This document shows positions 43,743-53,152 of a stretch of 57,952 nt of DNA, piece after piece (position 1 is the first letter of the stretch; each line of letters starts with the position of its first letter). The notes below the pieces were generated by a model. That model saw only the letters and a list, made by a program, of their open reading frames with translations, did not search any database and was not told the DNA's origin. This DNA comes from Betaproteobacteria bacterium (lineage in GTDB: Bacteria > Pseudomonadota > Gammaproteobacteria > Burkholderiales > Usitatibacteraceae), in assembly GCA_025362135.1 (NCBI GenBank), contig JANYHZ010000257.1:1-57952 (forward strand), in the 5' to 3' direction. The translations under genes and the position numbers were made by a program.

Positions 43743-45530
43743 ATGAGGCCCGCAATTGTCGTATGCCTGGCGCTGGTGTTCTTATCGTGCCATGCCGCTG
43801 CCAAACCTCCATCTGCGGTCCCGATCATCGTCTATACCGACATTCTCTCCGGCCCCAATTCGGGCGGCGAGAACAACAAGGGCATTTACCTGTCAATCTT
43901 CGGCAAAAACTTTGGAGCCACCGGCCTGGGAACCACGGTCAAGGTCTTTATCAACGGGGTCGAAGTAGACAATTACCGCTATCTGGGTCGGTCCAAAGGC
44001 AGGCCCGATATCCAGCAAATTTCCGTGCAGATCGGTCCAATTGGCAATCCTGAGCCGGGTGTCGAATTGCCTGTCAAGGTGACGGTGAATGGGGTGGCGT
44101 CCAACACGGACCGCGCGTTTACGGTGAACAAGGGCAACATCTATTTCGTGAACAATGTCTCCGGGACGGATACGGCAGACCTTCATACTGGCGGTAGTTT
44201 CACCAGCCCTTTCAGGAACGTCCAGAAGAAAACCGGCGCGAGACTCGGTTTCTCCATAGAGCCTGCCGCTATTTCTGGGGCTTGGGGGAGAGTACAAGCA
44301 GGCGACTTCATCGTCATGCGTGGTTCAGGTACGCCGTGGACCGACGTTGGGTTCGGCCGCTATTTTCTACAGGCGCTGAACAAATCCGGCTGCCCAATAG
44401 GTACCAACTGTGTGCAAGGCGGCGGAAAAAGCTCCGGCCCGATTACGTTGATGGGCTTTCCCGGCGAAGACGTGTACATCAACAATGCCTATGACCCGGC
44501 ACTCGACTTCGGTGCGATTTCCTCTGCAGATTCGGCGCGCGTCGAGCAGGGAATGGGATCCTGGATCACTATCACCGGTCTGCGAATCGAAGGCGGCAAT
44601 CATGACGGTGCTGTTAACACGCAAGCTGGCGGAAGCCACTGGCGGGTAGTCAACAACGAACTCAGTGCGGCATCGGCCGTCAAAAACGAGAATGCCAAGG
44701 CCGGCGGCATCGCGGGCAGTGGTGTGGGGCAGCATTTTCTGGGAAACCACATTCATGATATTTTTTGCGGACCAGCCGGTAGTGGGCCGCTGCAGAACCA
44801 CGGTATCTACATCGACGGGGATGGAACCTATGAAATCGCGTACAACCTTGTCGAGAAGATTCCGGGCGGAAACGGTTTCCAGACATTCGTGAACCGATCA
44901 ACTACCGTGAACAATATCAATCTGCATCACAATTTCATTCGCGACACCGGCAAGCACGGAATCAACCTCGCCGATGGCACGGGGATGGGCATCAATATTT
45001 ACAATAATCTTGTGCATGGCACCGATATGGCCGGGATACGCATGAATTCCCCAAAGCTGGCTGGTGCAAGGATATACAACAACACGTTTTTTAACACTGA
45101 TCGCATGCACGCGGGCGGCACAAGGGCTACGCTAATGAATGACGCGAACCTTATCGTCGAGGCAGTAGAAATCAGGAACAATATTTTTGTGCCTGGTGGC
45201 GCAAACCGTAACTACACCGGCGGCTCGGTCGGATTTGGCAGCATCGCCAGCACCATGTCCCACAATTTGTGGTTCGACGGCAAGAGTTGCCTGGTCAATC
45301 TCCCGTTCAATAGCAAGGTATGCACCATCGGCAGCCACAACGTTTCGGGCGATCCCTTGTTTGCCTCAACGTCGGCGGGGATGGAAAATTTCCGCTTGCG
45401 TCCCGGGAGCGCGGCAATCGATGCCGGGACAAGTGCCACCCTTCAATTCCTTGCCGACGATATCGACATCACGATTACCCGTCCACAGGGTGCCCTGATC
45501 GACATCGGGGCCCACGAATTTATACAGTGA
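43743..45530 (+). CDS. Secreted right-handed parallel beta-helix protein (copy 2)
   Basis: 595 residues from the ATG at 43743; the longer frame starts with a GTG at 43722. A signal peptide MRPAIVVCLALVFLSCHAAA is followed directly by the IPT/TIG-like domain (YTDILSGPNSGGENNKGIYL) and the beta helix (HHNFIRDTGKHGINLADGT, NIYNNLVHGTDMAGIRM, RIYNNTFFNTDRMHAGG, EIRNNIFVPGG), ending RPQGALIDIGAHEFIQ. It is a clear tandem paralogue of copy 1 but lacks the Ser/Thr-rich linker and the hydrophobic tail. A cysteine in FLSCHAA could be a lipobox-like site, although the context is weak. The inferred role is EPS binding or processing. It is 130 bases after copy 1. Confidence 0.82.
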   Translation: MRPAIVVCLALVFLSCHAAAKPPSAVPIIVYTDILSGPNSGGENNKGIYLSIFGKNFGATGLGTTVKVFINGVEVDNYRYLGRSKGRPDIQQISVQIGPIGNPEPGVELPVKVTVNGVASNTDRAFTVNKGNIYFVNNVSGTDTADLHTGGSFTSPFRNVQKKTGARLGFSIEPAAISGAWGRVQAGDFIVMRGSGTPWTDVGFGRYFLQALNKSGCPIGTNCVQGGGKSSGPITLMGFPGEDVYINNAYDPALDFGAISSADSARVEQGMGSWITITGLRIEGGNHDGAVNTQAGGSHWRVVNNELSAASAVKNENAKAGGIAGSGVGQHFLGNHIHDIFCGPAGSGPLQNHGIYIDGDGTYEIAYNLVEKIPGGNGFQTFVNRSTTVNNINLHHNFIRDTGKHGINLADGTGMGINIYNNLVHGTDMAGIRMNSPKLAGARIYNNTFFNTDRMHAGGTRATLMNDANLIVEAVEIRNNIFVPGGANRNYTGGSVGFGSIASTMSHNLWFDGKSCLVNLPFNSKVCTIGSHNVSGDPLFASTSAGMENFRLRPGSAAIDAGTSATLQFLADDIDITITRPQGALIDIGAHEFIQ

Positions 45531-45597
45531 TGGGCGGGCGGCAGCTAGAGCGAATGGGTGTATGTCATACTCGATGCAGACTTACAAGCCGTGCCAA

Positions 45598-45603
45598 TAT
45601 AAT
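45598..45603 (+). promoter_or_regulatory. TATAAT box upstream of the NodB-like gene
   Basis: A perfect TATAAT lies 107 bases before the GTG start of the gene at 45710. No good -35 exists at 16-18 bases, so this is a -10 candidate only. Confidence 0.3.
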
Positions 45604-45709
45604 TAAAGATTAACTAAATGAGATACCAGAACGCATTCGGGATTTCTGAGTGTCTGCTCGCGTAGCGCGTTGACTGGCCGATAGAGAACGATAAGATGCG
45701 GGTAACGAT

Positions 45710-47167
45710 GTGCTGACATTCAAGAAGCGGCTGGATCTTTGGTTGCCCACCTACGCACTTACCGCCGCCGCCCGTGTGTACGGTCGAATTCGCCGTCGGA
45801 AGCAGTTGACGCACATCGTTTTTTTGATTTGCGACCATTTCGAGCCGCGGCACGGCATCAAGCACGAAAAGCAACCGTCCGAACGCCTGCAAACCTGGCG
45901 CGAGCAATACGCCCGTTTTCAGGAAAGATGCCGCTCAAGCTTCGGTACTGCCCCTTTACACACCTGGTTCTATCCGCCCCATCACGGCGTGGAGCACCTT
46001 GCAAGCTTATCCGAAATGGTTTTCGACGGAATGGGTGAGGTCGAACTGCATTACCATCACGATGGCGATACTGCGCAATCGTTGACGCGCGACCTGAAGA
46101 ACACTTTGGCGGAATACAATCGTTGGGGATTTCTGCTGAGTTCGGGGGAACGTCCTCGCCCGGAGTTCGGCTTTATTCATGGCGACTGGGCGCTCAATAA
46201 TTCTTGCGCAGGAAAATACTGCGGCGTCAACAACGAAACCGACATCCTGCGAGATCTCGGCTGCTGGGGCGATTTCACCATGCCTTCGGCCAACAATTGC
46301 CAGACCCGAAAGATCAATTCGGTTTATTACGCGAACGGCGATGCCAGTCGGCCCAAATCACACGATTGGGGACACGATGCACAAGTGGGTACGGCAGATC
46401 CGCCCGGATTTTTTATGATGCAGGGGCCGCTCGCCATCAATTGGCAGGCACCGGGCTACCCGCGAATCGAGAACGCCAGCCTCACCTCAGACAACTGGGG
46501 TCGCCCAGACCGCATCCGCAAGTGGCTGGACTGCCAGGTGCACGTAAAAAGGCGGCCGGATTGGCTGTTTGTGAAACTGCATTCCCACGGTGCCATCGAA
46601 CGCGATTTTGACGCCTTGTTTGGTGAGAAGGCCTTCGAAATGCACCGGGTTCTCAATGAACAATACAATAACGGCCGACGCTATCGGCTGCATTATGCAA
46701 CGGCGCGCCAAGCCTACAATATCGCCAAAGCTGCCGAGGCCGGAAAAGGCGGCATTCCGTCGGACTGGCTGGATTACCGCATTCCTCGGCAGCCGCATTC
46801 CTTCTATGCGCTGGACGCGCCGCATGACCTCATGCACTGCACCGGCGACAGGCTGAGCATCCAGAACATCGAGCATGGCCGCCCCGTCCGCTTGCGAACG
46901 CGGGTGGGACCCATCGAGCAAATATTTGGTGGGGTCGGCTCTGTGGCGATCAACGATACAGCGGCGAGTGTGCGGCTCGAAGCTGCGGGGCCGTCGTCAG
47001 AGGTTGCCGTCCGGCTAAAGGGCAACTTTCAATTGGATCGCATCGAAGGCGGATCGATTCTGGAACGACCGCCTACGTCCGGTGATGGCGTGTGGCGGCT
47101 TTCAATCGGCCCGGAATGCAGCATCGGCTATCGCGCTATCGAGGCAAACGCAACCGTCCTTTCATAA
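45710..47167 (+). CDS. Large polysaccharide-deacetylase-like (NodB-fold) protein
   Basis: 485 residues from a GTG start. No signal peptide. The N-terminal two-thirds have features of a glycoside hydrolase/deacetylase barrel: HIVFLICDHFEPRHGI (metal-binding Asp/His-like), TWFYPPHHGVEHLASL, ELHYHHDGD and FGFIHGDWALNNS. The last block, with PDWLFVKLHSHGAIERD, is consistent with the C-terminal His of such barrels. It is much longer than classical deacetylases, and its C-terminus (about 390-480) looks like a small beta domain. I cannot give a substrate; de-N-acetylation of the EPS or of a lipid-linked precursor is a guess from the fold and location. It is 22 bases before the next GT. Confidence 0.6.
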   Translation: MLTFKKRLDLWLPTYALTAAARVYGRIRRRKQLTHIVFLICDHFEPRHGIKHEKQPSERLQTWREQYARFQERCRSSFGTAPLHTWFYPPHHGVEHLASLSEMVFDGMGEVELHYHHDGDTAQSLTRDLKNTLAEYNRWGFLLSSGERPRPEFGFIHGDWALNNSCAGKYCGVNNETDILRDLGCWGDFTMPSANNCQTRKINSVYYANGDASRPKSHDWGHDAQVGTADPPGFFMMQGPLAINWQAPGYPRIENASLTSDNWGRPDRIRKWLDCQVHVKRRPDWLFVKLHSHGAIERDFDALFGEKAFEMHRVLNEQYNNGRRYRLHYATARQAYNIAKAAEAGKGGIPSDWLDYRIPRQPHSFYALDAPHDLMHCTGDRLSIQNIEHGRPVRLRTRVGPIEQIFGGVGSVAINDTAASVRLEAAGPSSEVAVRLKGNFQLDRIEGGSILERPPTSGDGVWRLSIGPECSIGYRAIEANATVLS

Positions 47168-47189
47168 ACCTTCCGTCTGTCTGTTACCT

Positions 47190-48335
47190 ATGCTCGAATT
47201 TGTTTTCTGGATATCTGTATTTCTGATCTTATACCCATATTTCGTTTACCCGCTGATCCTGCTCGCTTTGGCATCGGTCAAGCCGAGGCCCGTGCGTTTG
47301 GAAACTTGGGAGCCCTCGGTTACGATCCTGATTCCTGCCTATAACGAGGTTGATTGCATATTCGCCACCGTTCAGAACAAGCTTGAGCTCGAGTATCCCA
47401 GCGCAAAGCTGCAGATCATCGTGGTATCGGACGGATCCAACGACGGGACGGACGATACCGTACGCCAGTTCGCTGGCTGCGGCGTGCAGTTGTTGCGGCG
47501 GGAAGGACGCGAAGGAAAGGCCGCAGCATTGAACGAGGCGGTCACGCACGCGACGGGCGACATCGTCGTTTTCAGCGATGCCAACTCCCTGTTCGATGCC
47601 GATGCGCTGCGCTACATCGTCGAAAACTTCGCCGATCCAGATATTGGCTACGTGACGGGTTTGCTTAGCTTTGTGAATGATGACACAGCCGGCGTTTCCG
47701 GTACTGGCGGCAGCGCCTACTTGCGCTTCGAAAATCTGTTGCGGGCGACTGAGAGTCGCGTGGGGTCGATCATTGGCGTAAACGGCGGCGTAGATGCCAT
47801 CCGCCGTGAACTCTATGCCCAGATCCCGAGGAATCTAATCACTGACTTCGTGTTGCCGTTGAAGGTTATCGCGGCTGGCGGGAGGGTGGTCTTTGACAAG
47901 CGTGTGCGTTCGCGAGAGATGGCGAACACGGAAATTTCGTCGGAATTTCGCATGCGGGTGCGGGTGGCATTGCGTGCGCTCCAGGGGCTTGCCTACATGC
48001 GGCACCTGCTTAATCCGCTGCGTTACCCGCTGGCTTCGTTTTGCCTGATATCGCACAAAGTATTGCGCTATCTGGCTTTCGTGTTCATGTTGGGCGCGCT
48101 CATCACCAACATCGCGCTTGCACTGTCCTCGCCTGTTTACCAAGTGTTGCTGGGGCTGCATCTTGCGGGTTACGGCATCGCATTGATGGGGTTGTATGCG
48201 AAATTGCCGGGACCGCTGAAACACATCGCGGGCGCGCCAAGCTATCTACTCATGACCTATGTTGCGTTCGCTATCGCGTCATTCAGGTTCTGCCGCGGCG
48301 ACACCATGGCAACATGGCGGCCACGCGCCGGCTAG
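47190..48335 (+). CDS. Membrane-embedded family 2 glycosyltransferase
   Basis: 381 residues from the ATG at 47190; a longer frame from 47082 overlaps the previous gene. One N-terminal helix (MLEFVFWISVFLILYPYFVY) is followed by a GT-A domain with VTILIPAYNEVDCIF, VVSDGSNDGTDDT, VFSDANSLFDADAL and GVNGGVDAIRREL. Three or so C-terminal helices (from about 290) follow, a layout like IcaA/cellulose-synthase-like enzymes. The processive QxxRW motif is not evident (RALQGLAYM occupies the place), so it may add single sugars. It probably acts at the cytoplasmic membrane on the EPS. Confidence 0.88.
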   Translation: MLEFVFWISVFLILYPYFVYPLILLALASVKPRPVRLETWEPSVTILIPAYNEVDCIFATVQNKLELEYPSAKLQIIVVSDGSNDGTDDTVRQFAGCGVQLLRREGREGKAAALNEAVTHATGDIVVFSDANSLFDADALRYIVENFADPDIGYVTGLLSFVNDDTAGVSGTGGSAYLRFENLLRATESRVGSIIGVNGGVDAIRRELYAQIPRNLITDFVLPLKVIAAGGRVVFDKRVRSREMANTEISSEFRMRVRVALRALQGLAYMRHLLNPLRYPLASFCLISHKVLRYLAFVFMLGALITNIALALSSPVYQVLLGLHLAGYGIALMGLYAKLPGPLKHIAGAPSYLLMTYVAFAIASFRFCRGDTMATWRPRAG

Positions 48336-48519
48336 ACAGGTCGCAATTCACGAGACGTTCAATTTGAGGCATGCCGGGCAAACAGCCCATGCTAAAATTG
48401 GGCAATGGCTTGGCCTGCGTACATCTTGTAGTTCACCACTATTTTCCGGAAAGTAAGATTTTTTTCGTGTCCTTGACTAACCTGCAAAGACGCGCCACAG
48501 AACCCATACAGGGCGTTGC

Positions 48520-49380
48520 ATGACAATAAGCGAGCGATCAGACAATCGCATGATGAACGGTATGAGCGTCGACGTGGAAGACTATTTTCAGGTCTCCGCT
48601 ATGGCACCCCATATTTCCCGCGACAAATGGGACGCTATTCCATGCAGGGTCGAGCGTAACGTGGATCTGCTGCTAAAGCTTTTTGATGATCACAACTCGC
48701 ACGCCACCTTTTTCATGCTGGGCTGGATCGCCGAACGTTATCCCGGCGTTGCACGGCGTATCGTCGCGGCCGGCCACGAATTGGCCTCTCACGGGTATGG
48801 GCATTTGCGTGCCACCGACCAGACGCAAGACGAATTTCTTGCCGACATCGTACGCGCAAAGAAAATCCTCGAGAGTGTCGCTGGCGTACCGGTGGTTGGC
48901 TACCGCGCCCCAAGCTTTTCAATCGGCCACGCAAATCCGTGGGCGTTCGATAGCATCGCCGAGGCGGGTTATCACTACAGTTCCAGCGTCTATCCTGTGC
49001 AGCATGATCATTACGGCATGCCCGATGCGCCGCGTTTCCCCTACCACTCCCGTAATGGATTGGTGGAGATTCCCATCACGACAGTCCGTGCATTCGGGCG
49101 AAATTTGCCAGCGGGCGGAGGCGGCTATTTCCGGTTCGCGCCCTATGTGGTGTCGCGCTGGGCTATTCGCACGGTAAACGAGAAGGAGGGAAGGCCTGCA
49201 GTATTTTATCTGCACCCTTGGGAAGTCGATCCCGGTCAGCCGCGGATTCGTGAAGCCAATTTGAAGACGCGTTTCAGGCATTACCTTAACCTGACTCGCA
49301 TGGAGTCCCGGCTCAGGCGGCTTACGTCGGATTTTCGCTGGGATCGCATCGACCGCGCATTTCAGGTGGATTTGAACTAA
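48520..49380 (+). CDS. XrtA-type polysaccharide deacetylase (DUF3473)
   Basis: 286 residues; ATGs at 48550 or 48553 would give the more usual family start (MNGMSVDVEDYFQV). A NodB-homology deacetylase with C-terminal DUF3473, the TIGR03006-like form found in exosortase-A EPS loci. Visible are the catalytic Asp block SVDVEDYFQVSAMA, TFFMLGWIAERYP, the zinc-ligand motif HELASHGYGH, VVGYRAPSFSIG, PITTVRAFGRNLPAGGGGYF and HPWEVDPGQPR. No signal peptide, so it probably acts on lipid-linked intermediates inside the cell. Neighbours are a membrane GT and the flippase. Confidence 0.92.
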   Translation: MTISERSDNRMMNGMSVDVEDYFQVSAMAPHISRDKWDAIPCRVERNVDLLLKLFDDHNSHATFFMLGWIAERYPGVARRIVAAGHELASHGYGHLRATDQTQDEFLADIVRAKKILESVAGVPVVGYRAPSFSIGHANPWAFDSIAEAGYHYSSSVYPVQHDHYGMPDAPRFPYHSRNGLVEIPITTVRAFGRNLPAGGGGYFRFAPYVVSRWAIRTVNEKEGRPAVFYLHPWEVDPGQPRIREANLKTRFRHYLNLTRMESRLRRLTSDFRWDRIDRAFQVDLN

Positions 49381-49545
49381 TCTAATCGGCTCTCTTCCGC
49401 ATGGCGCATACAATAGATCGCAATAGCGTCCCTCCAGGAGATTGCGCCATCTAGTTTTCCACATTGCGCGAATCCGTCGGCAGCCACCAGAGCGACGGCC
49501 TTTACGCAAGCAATTTCCCCATAAGTTCGCGACTGGTCCCGCCAA

Positions 49546-51024
49546 GTGATTTTCTTATCAGACAGAGCAGGCTTCTTAATTGTCGCGAACCTGATCAAGT
49601 ACGCTGTGGGGTTCGTGATGCCCATGGTGCTGGTGCGCATGCTTTCGCAAACCGACTACGGCACGTACCAGCAACTCGTACTTATCGGTAATGCCGCACT
49701 TGGCGTCATGGTGCTTGGTCTGCCCACGTCGGTGTACTATTTTTATCATCACGTTTCTGCCGAGCGCATCCCCACGCTGCTCACCCAGACGTCTCTGATG
49801 CTCGGCATCTCCGGAATCATCGCCGCAGCGACAATTTTTTTTAGCGCCGCTCAGATCGCTGACGCACTGAACAATCCACCGATGGTGGAACTGCTGCGAA
49901 TTTATACCGTCTCAATCGTGTTCATGATCGCGAGCGAGCATTCAATTCACTTCATGATCGCCCAGAACCGCTATCGTCTCGCGGTTGGGCTCGAGGTGGC
50001 CGAAACGTTTTTACGCGTGCTGGTACTGTTGGCACCGCTGGCACTCGGAATGGGGTTCACTGGACTGATTGTGGGTATCGTGTTTTACGCCGTTATCCGG
50101 TTTGTGGTGCGCGGTGCCTACCTGTATCACGGCAATAGTATGAAGTTTGCCGCGCGGTGGAAGTCGGCATTTCCGTTGGAGCAACTGGGTTACAGCTTGC
50201 CGCTTGCATTGATGTCGCTCACAGGGTTGATTGCGGGCACGTTCAACAGGGGCATCGTGGCGGCGGCGTTTTCTCCCGCCGAATTTGCCATCTATGCCGT
50301 CGGTATTCTCGAAATACCGCTGGACGTAATTTTTCAGGCCTCGGTGGCAAACGTTTTGCGGGCTTCGCTGCCGCCCCTGGTGCGCGACGGCAACCTGACC
50401 GAAGTCGTCCGCGTCATGCGTGAAGCCATGCGCAAGCTTGCGATCATCGTGCTTCCCAGTTTCGTTTTCTTGCTCGGCCACTCCGAGCAATTCATCACTT
50501 TGCTGTTCACTACGCGCTACGCGGAAAGCGTGCACGTGTTCCAGATATACGTATGGTTGGTGCCGTTGCACATGCTGGTGCTAAGCCCGATTCCGCAGAT
50601 CTTCGGCAAGCCGCGGATAAATTTGTACATCGTTTTTTCGATGGCCATTGTCTTGGTCGCACTGAGCTACTTCCTGCTCAAATGGATAGGCTTCTACGGT
50701 CCAGCCCTGGCAATGGTTATCTCAGCGTATCTAACGGTCGGCTTGTACTTCGTCGTGGTCCTTAAACTTACTCGATCAACTTTGCTAAGTTTGCTGCCGG
50801 TGCCGGCCATGTTGCGGATCGTTGCTGCTTCGCTGGCGGGCCTGCTGGCTGCGCAATTGGCACACGGCTTCTCCAGCTCGGGACTGTTGAACCTGATGCT
50901 GTCCGGTGCCGTCTTCAGTGTGGTATTTCTTGCGCTAGCCGCTGTCGGCGGTATTTTTACGACGGGAGATTACCAGCTGATGAGACGCTGGGTTTCTAAA
51001 GTCTTGCCCATTGGGAAAGCCTAA
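49546..51024 (+). CDS. Oligosaccharide flippase (Wzx-like, MATE/MVF superfamily)
   Basis: 492 residues from a GTG start; an in-frame stop lies only eight codons upstream, and no ATG is available. About 12-14 transmembrane helices run across the whole protein, beginning SDRAGFLIVANLIKYAVGFV with the motif MVLVRMLSQTDYGTYQQLVL typical of polysaccharide biosynthesis (Wzx) proteins. It would flip the undecaprenol-linked repeat unit to the periplasmic side for polymerisation by the O-antigen ligase-like protein. The SD before the GTG is poor, so the real N-terminus may be slightly different. The next gene begins 7 bases after its stop. Confidence 0.88.
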   Translation: MIFLSDRAGFLIVANLIKYAVGFVMPMVLVRMLSQTDYGTYQQLVLIGNAALGVMVLGLPTSVYYFYHHVSAERIPTLLTQTSLMLGISGIIAAATIFFSAAQIADALNNPPMVELLRIYTVSIVFMIASEHSIHFMIAQNRYRLAVGLEVAETFLRVLVLLAPLALGMGFTGLIVGIVFYAVIRFVVRGAYLYHGNSMKFAARWKSAFPLEQLGYSLPLALMSLTGLIAGTFNRGIVAAAFSPAEFAIYAVGILEIPLDVIFQASVANVLRASLPPLVRDGNLTEVVRVMREAMRKLAIIVLPSFVFLLGHSEQFITLLFTTRYAESVHVFQIYVWLVPLHMLVLSPIPQIFGKPRINLYIVFSMAIVLVALSYFLLKWIGFYGPALAMVISAYLTVGLYFVVVLKLTRSTLLSLLPVPAMLRIVAASLAGLLAAQLAHGFSSSGLLNLMLSGAVFSVVFLALAAVGGIFTTGDYQLMRRWVSKVLPIGKA

Positions 51025-51031
51025 CGAGTCG

Positions 51032-52147
51032 ATGGAACGGAAAATCCATATCCAGCACGTGTTGCTGAGTCTTCAACCGGGCGGCCTTGAAAACGGGGTC
51101 GTCAACGTAGTCAATCGGCTGAACCTTGGCCGTTTTCGTTCCTCGGTCTGCTGCCTCAAACATAAGGGCGAGTTCGCGGCCCGGCTCGCCGGCAACCAAG
51201 TTGCTGTTCATGAGATGGGCTGGCGCGGCGGGAACGATTTGTTCCTGCCGTTCAAACTCGCCAGACTGTTCCGCCGAACCAAGACGGACATCGTTCACAC
51301 CCGCAATGCCGAAGCCTTTTTTTACGGTTTTCTCGGCGCGAAGATCGCGGGCGTGCCACGCATTATTCACAGCGAGCATGGCCGCACCTTCAATGACAGA
51401 CCATTGCGTTTCATCGTGCAGCGCCTTTTTTCCCGATACACAGACCGTATTTTCTCGGTGACCGAGCAACTCAAGCACGATTTGGTCGGTAACATTGGCA
51501 TTCCCGCCAGCCGCATCGAAGTGTTATACAACGGTGTCGACCTTGGCCGTTTCAAACCGGCCCCTCGGCTGGAAATCCGCACCCAGCTTGGGTTTCAGCC
51601 AAACGATGTGGTGGTGGGTACCGTTGGACGGCTAGTGACTGTAAAGAATTATCCCTTGCTGCTGCAGGCTGTCCGGGCGCTGGACAGGAAGGACATCAAG
51701 CTGGTATTCGTCGGTGACGGCCCCGAGCGTCGTGCCCTGGAAAAAATGGCCACAATGATAGGGCTCGAAAAACAGGTGCGCTTTTTGGGGCACCGCGATA
51801 ATGTGGCGGAGCTGCTCGCAGCCTTCGACATTTTTGTCTTGCCCTCGATTAGCGAGGGTATGTCTAACACCTTGCTGGAGGCGATGGGTGCGGGAATTGC
51901 AGCGGTAGCCAGCGATGTGGGGGGCAACCCGGAGATAATCCGAGATGGAGTCGATGGTCTCTTGTTCCCGAGCGGTAACGTGGAGGCGTTTGTCTCCCGA
52001 TTGCAGAGTTTGCTCACCAATGCGGGCCGGCGCGCACAATTGGCACAAGGTGGCCGCGAACGCGTGCATCGTGACTTCAGCATCGATGCTATGATTTCCC
52101 GCTATGAACGGCTCTATGAATCCACTTTTGCCGCGGGAACAGAATAA
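51032..52147 (+). CDS. Family 4 glycosyltransferase (TIGR03088-type)
   Basis: 371 residues from the ATG at 51032 (a TTG at 51011 overlaps the flippase). GT-B fold with HVLLSLQPGGLENGVVNVVN at the start, DIVHTRNAEAFFYGFLG, VLYNGVDLGRF, VVVGTVGRLVTVKNYPLLLQ, and the donor-binding C-terminal motif LPSISEGMSNTLLEAMGAGI. It resembles the sugar transferase that accompanies exosortase-A/PEP-CTERM EPS loci. It adds a sugar from a nucleotide donor to the growing repeat unit in the cytoplasm. Confidence 0.9.
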   Translation: MERKIHIQHVLLSLQPGGLENGVVNVVNRLNLGRFRSSVCCLKHKGEFAARLAGNQVAVHEMGWRGGNDLFLPFKLARLFRRTKTDIVHTRNAEAFFYGFLGAKIAGVPRIIHSEHGRTFNDRPLRFIVQRLFSRYTDRIFSVTEQLKHDLVGNIGIPASRIEVLYNGVDLGRFKPAPRLEIRTQLGFQPNDVVVGTVGRLVTVKNYPLLLQAVRALDRKDIKLVFVGDGPERRALEKMATMIGLEKQVRFLGHRDNVAELLAAFDIFVLPSISEGMSNTLLEAMGAGIAAVASDVGGNPEIIRDGVDGLLFPSGNVEAFVSRLQSLLTNAGRRAQLAQGGRERVHRDFSIDAMISRYERLYESTFAAGTE

Positions 52148-52150
52148 TCC

Positions 52151-53146
52151 ATGACAGCGCTTGTCAATCACCTCGTCAACAGCAAAACCGGCAGGAGTCT
52201 GGCCGGGTGGGCGGCCGGCCATTTTCGCAGCAATCCCATCATTCTTTTGTATCATGGCGTGTCTGTGGGACCGGTACCGGGCACATTGCGTAACTGCGAG
52301 CAAAAACATATTCCCTTGGACGCCTTCGTGGAACACCTGAAAACCCTGAAGCGCTGGCGGCGAGTGGTTTCGCTTCAGGAAATGGTGGAAGGACTGCGCA
52401 ATGGCGAAGACATGAAAAAAGCCGTGGCTATCACGTTCGACGACGGATACGAGAACAATGTCCTTGTGGCGGCCCCGGTGCTGGCGGATTTCAGCATGTT
52501 CGCAGCGTTTTTTATTGCCACCGGATTCGTTGGCACCGACCGCTGGATCTGGACCGATCAGGTAGAGATGATTCTTGATCGAACCGGCGAGCGTAGCGTG
52601 CGACTGTCGCAGGAGGAAAGGACCCTGCCACTAAATACTCATGAGGACAAGCAGGTGGCGCTGAAAAAAATCAAAGCGGGGCTGAAGCGGCTTTCGCATG
52701 CGCAATGTCTGGACGCGGTGGCTAGCCTAGGCAACCAGCTAAAAGTGTCGGCTGCTGACGTGCCAACAGACGGCGATTACCGCTTTATGAGTTGGGATCA
52801 GGTGCGCAGTTTGGCGAACGCGGGCTTTGAGATAGGCGCGCATACGATCAACCATCCCATCCTTTCGCAGATTCCGGTCGAAGAGGCCAAGAAGGAAATC
52901 CTGGGGAGCCGTGATCGCATCAACGCGGAATTGGGCGAATGCAGCACCACTTTTTGCTATCCGAATGGAAAGTCGAGCGACTACACTTCGGAGATTGCCG
53001 AATTCTGCGGCCAGCATTTCCGTTCCGCAGTGTCCGCCAATCGTGGTCATGCTAACGCCCGGGAGCTTTATGAGTTGCGGCGGTTCGGCACTCCCAGCGG
53101 TTCGCGCGTTTCGAATATCGAATGGATGCTGCTTAGAGAGCGTTAA
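52151..53146 (+). CDS. NodB-family polysaccharide deacetylase
   Basis: 331 residues, no signal peptide. The NodB domain has LLYHGVSVGPVPG, then AVAITFDDGYENNVLVAAPV (catalytic Asp-Asp), ATGFVGTDRWIWTD with its Trp pair, and the zinc ligands in EIGAHTINHPILSQI, followed by TTFCYPNGKSSDYT. It is distinct from the DUF3473 enzyme at 48520 and much closer to classical deacetylases. It probably removes acetyl groups from N-acetylated sugars of the EPS or its precursor. It is 3 bases after the GT4 gene and 6 bases before the O-antigen ligase gene, so it is in a tight operon. Confidence 0.9.
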   Translation: MTALVNHLVNSKTGRSLAGWAAGHFRSNPIILLYHGVSVGPVPGTLRNCEQKHIPLDAFVEHLKTLKRWRRVVSLQEMVEGLRNGEDMKKAVAITFDDGYENNVLVAAPVLADFSMFAAFFIATGFVGTDRWIWTDQVEMILDRTGERSVRLSQEERTLPLNTHEDKQVALKKIKAGLKRLSHAQCLDAVASLGNQLKVSAADVPTDGDYRFMSWDQVRSLANAGFEIGAHTINHPILSQIPVEEAKKEILGSRDRINAELGECSTTFCYPNGKSSDYTSEIAEFCGQHFRSAVSANRGHANARELYELRRFGTPSGSRVSNIEWMLLRER

Positions 53147-53152
53147 GCGGCC

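Noticed and set aside
48396-48416. Sigma-54-like GGGCAATGGCTTGGC upstream of the deacetylase
   Set aside because: Spacing fits, but the -12 block is TGGC and the -24 block is weak; likely chance.
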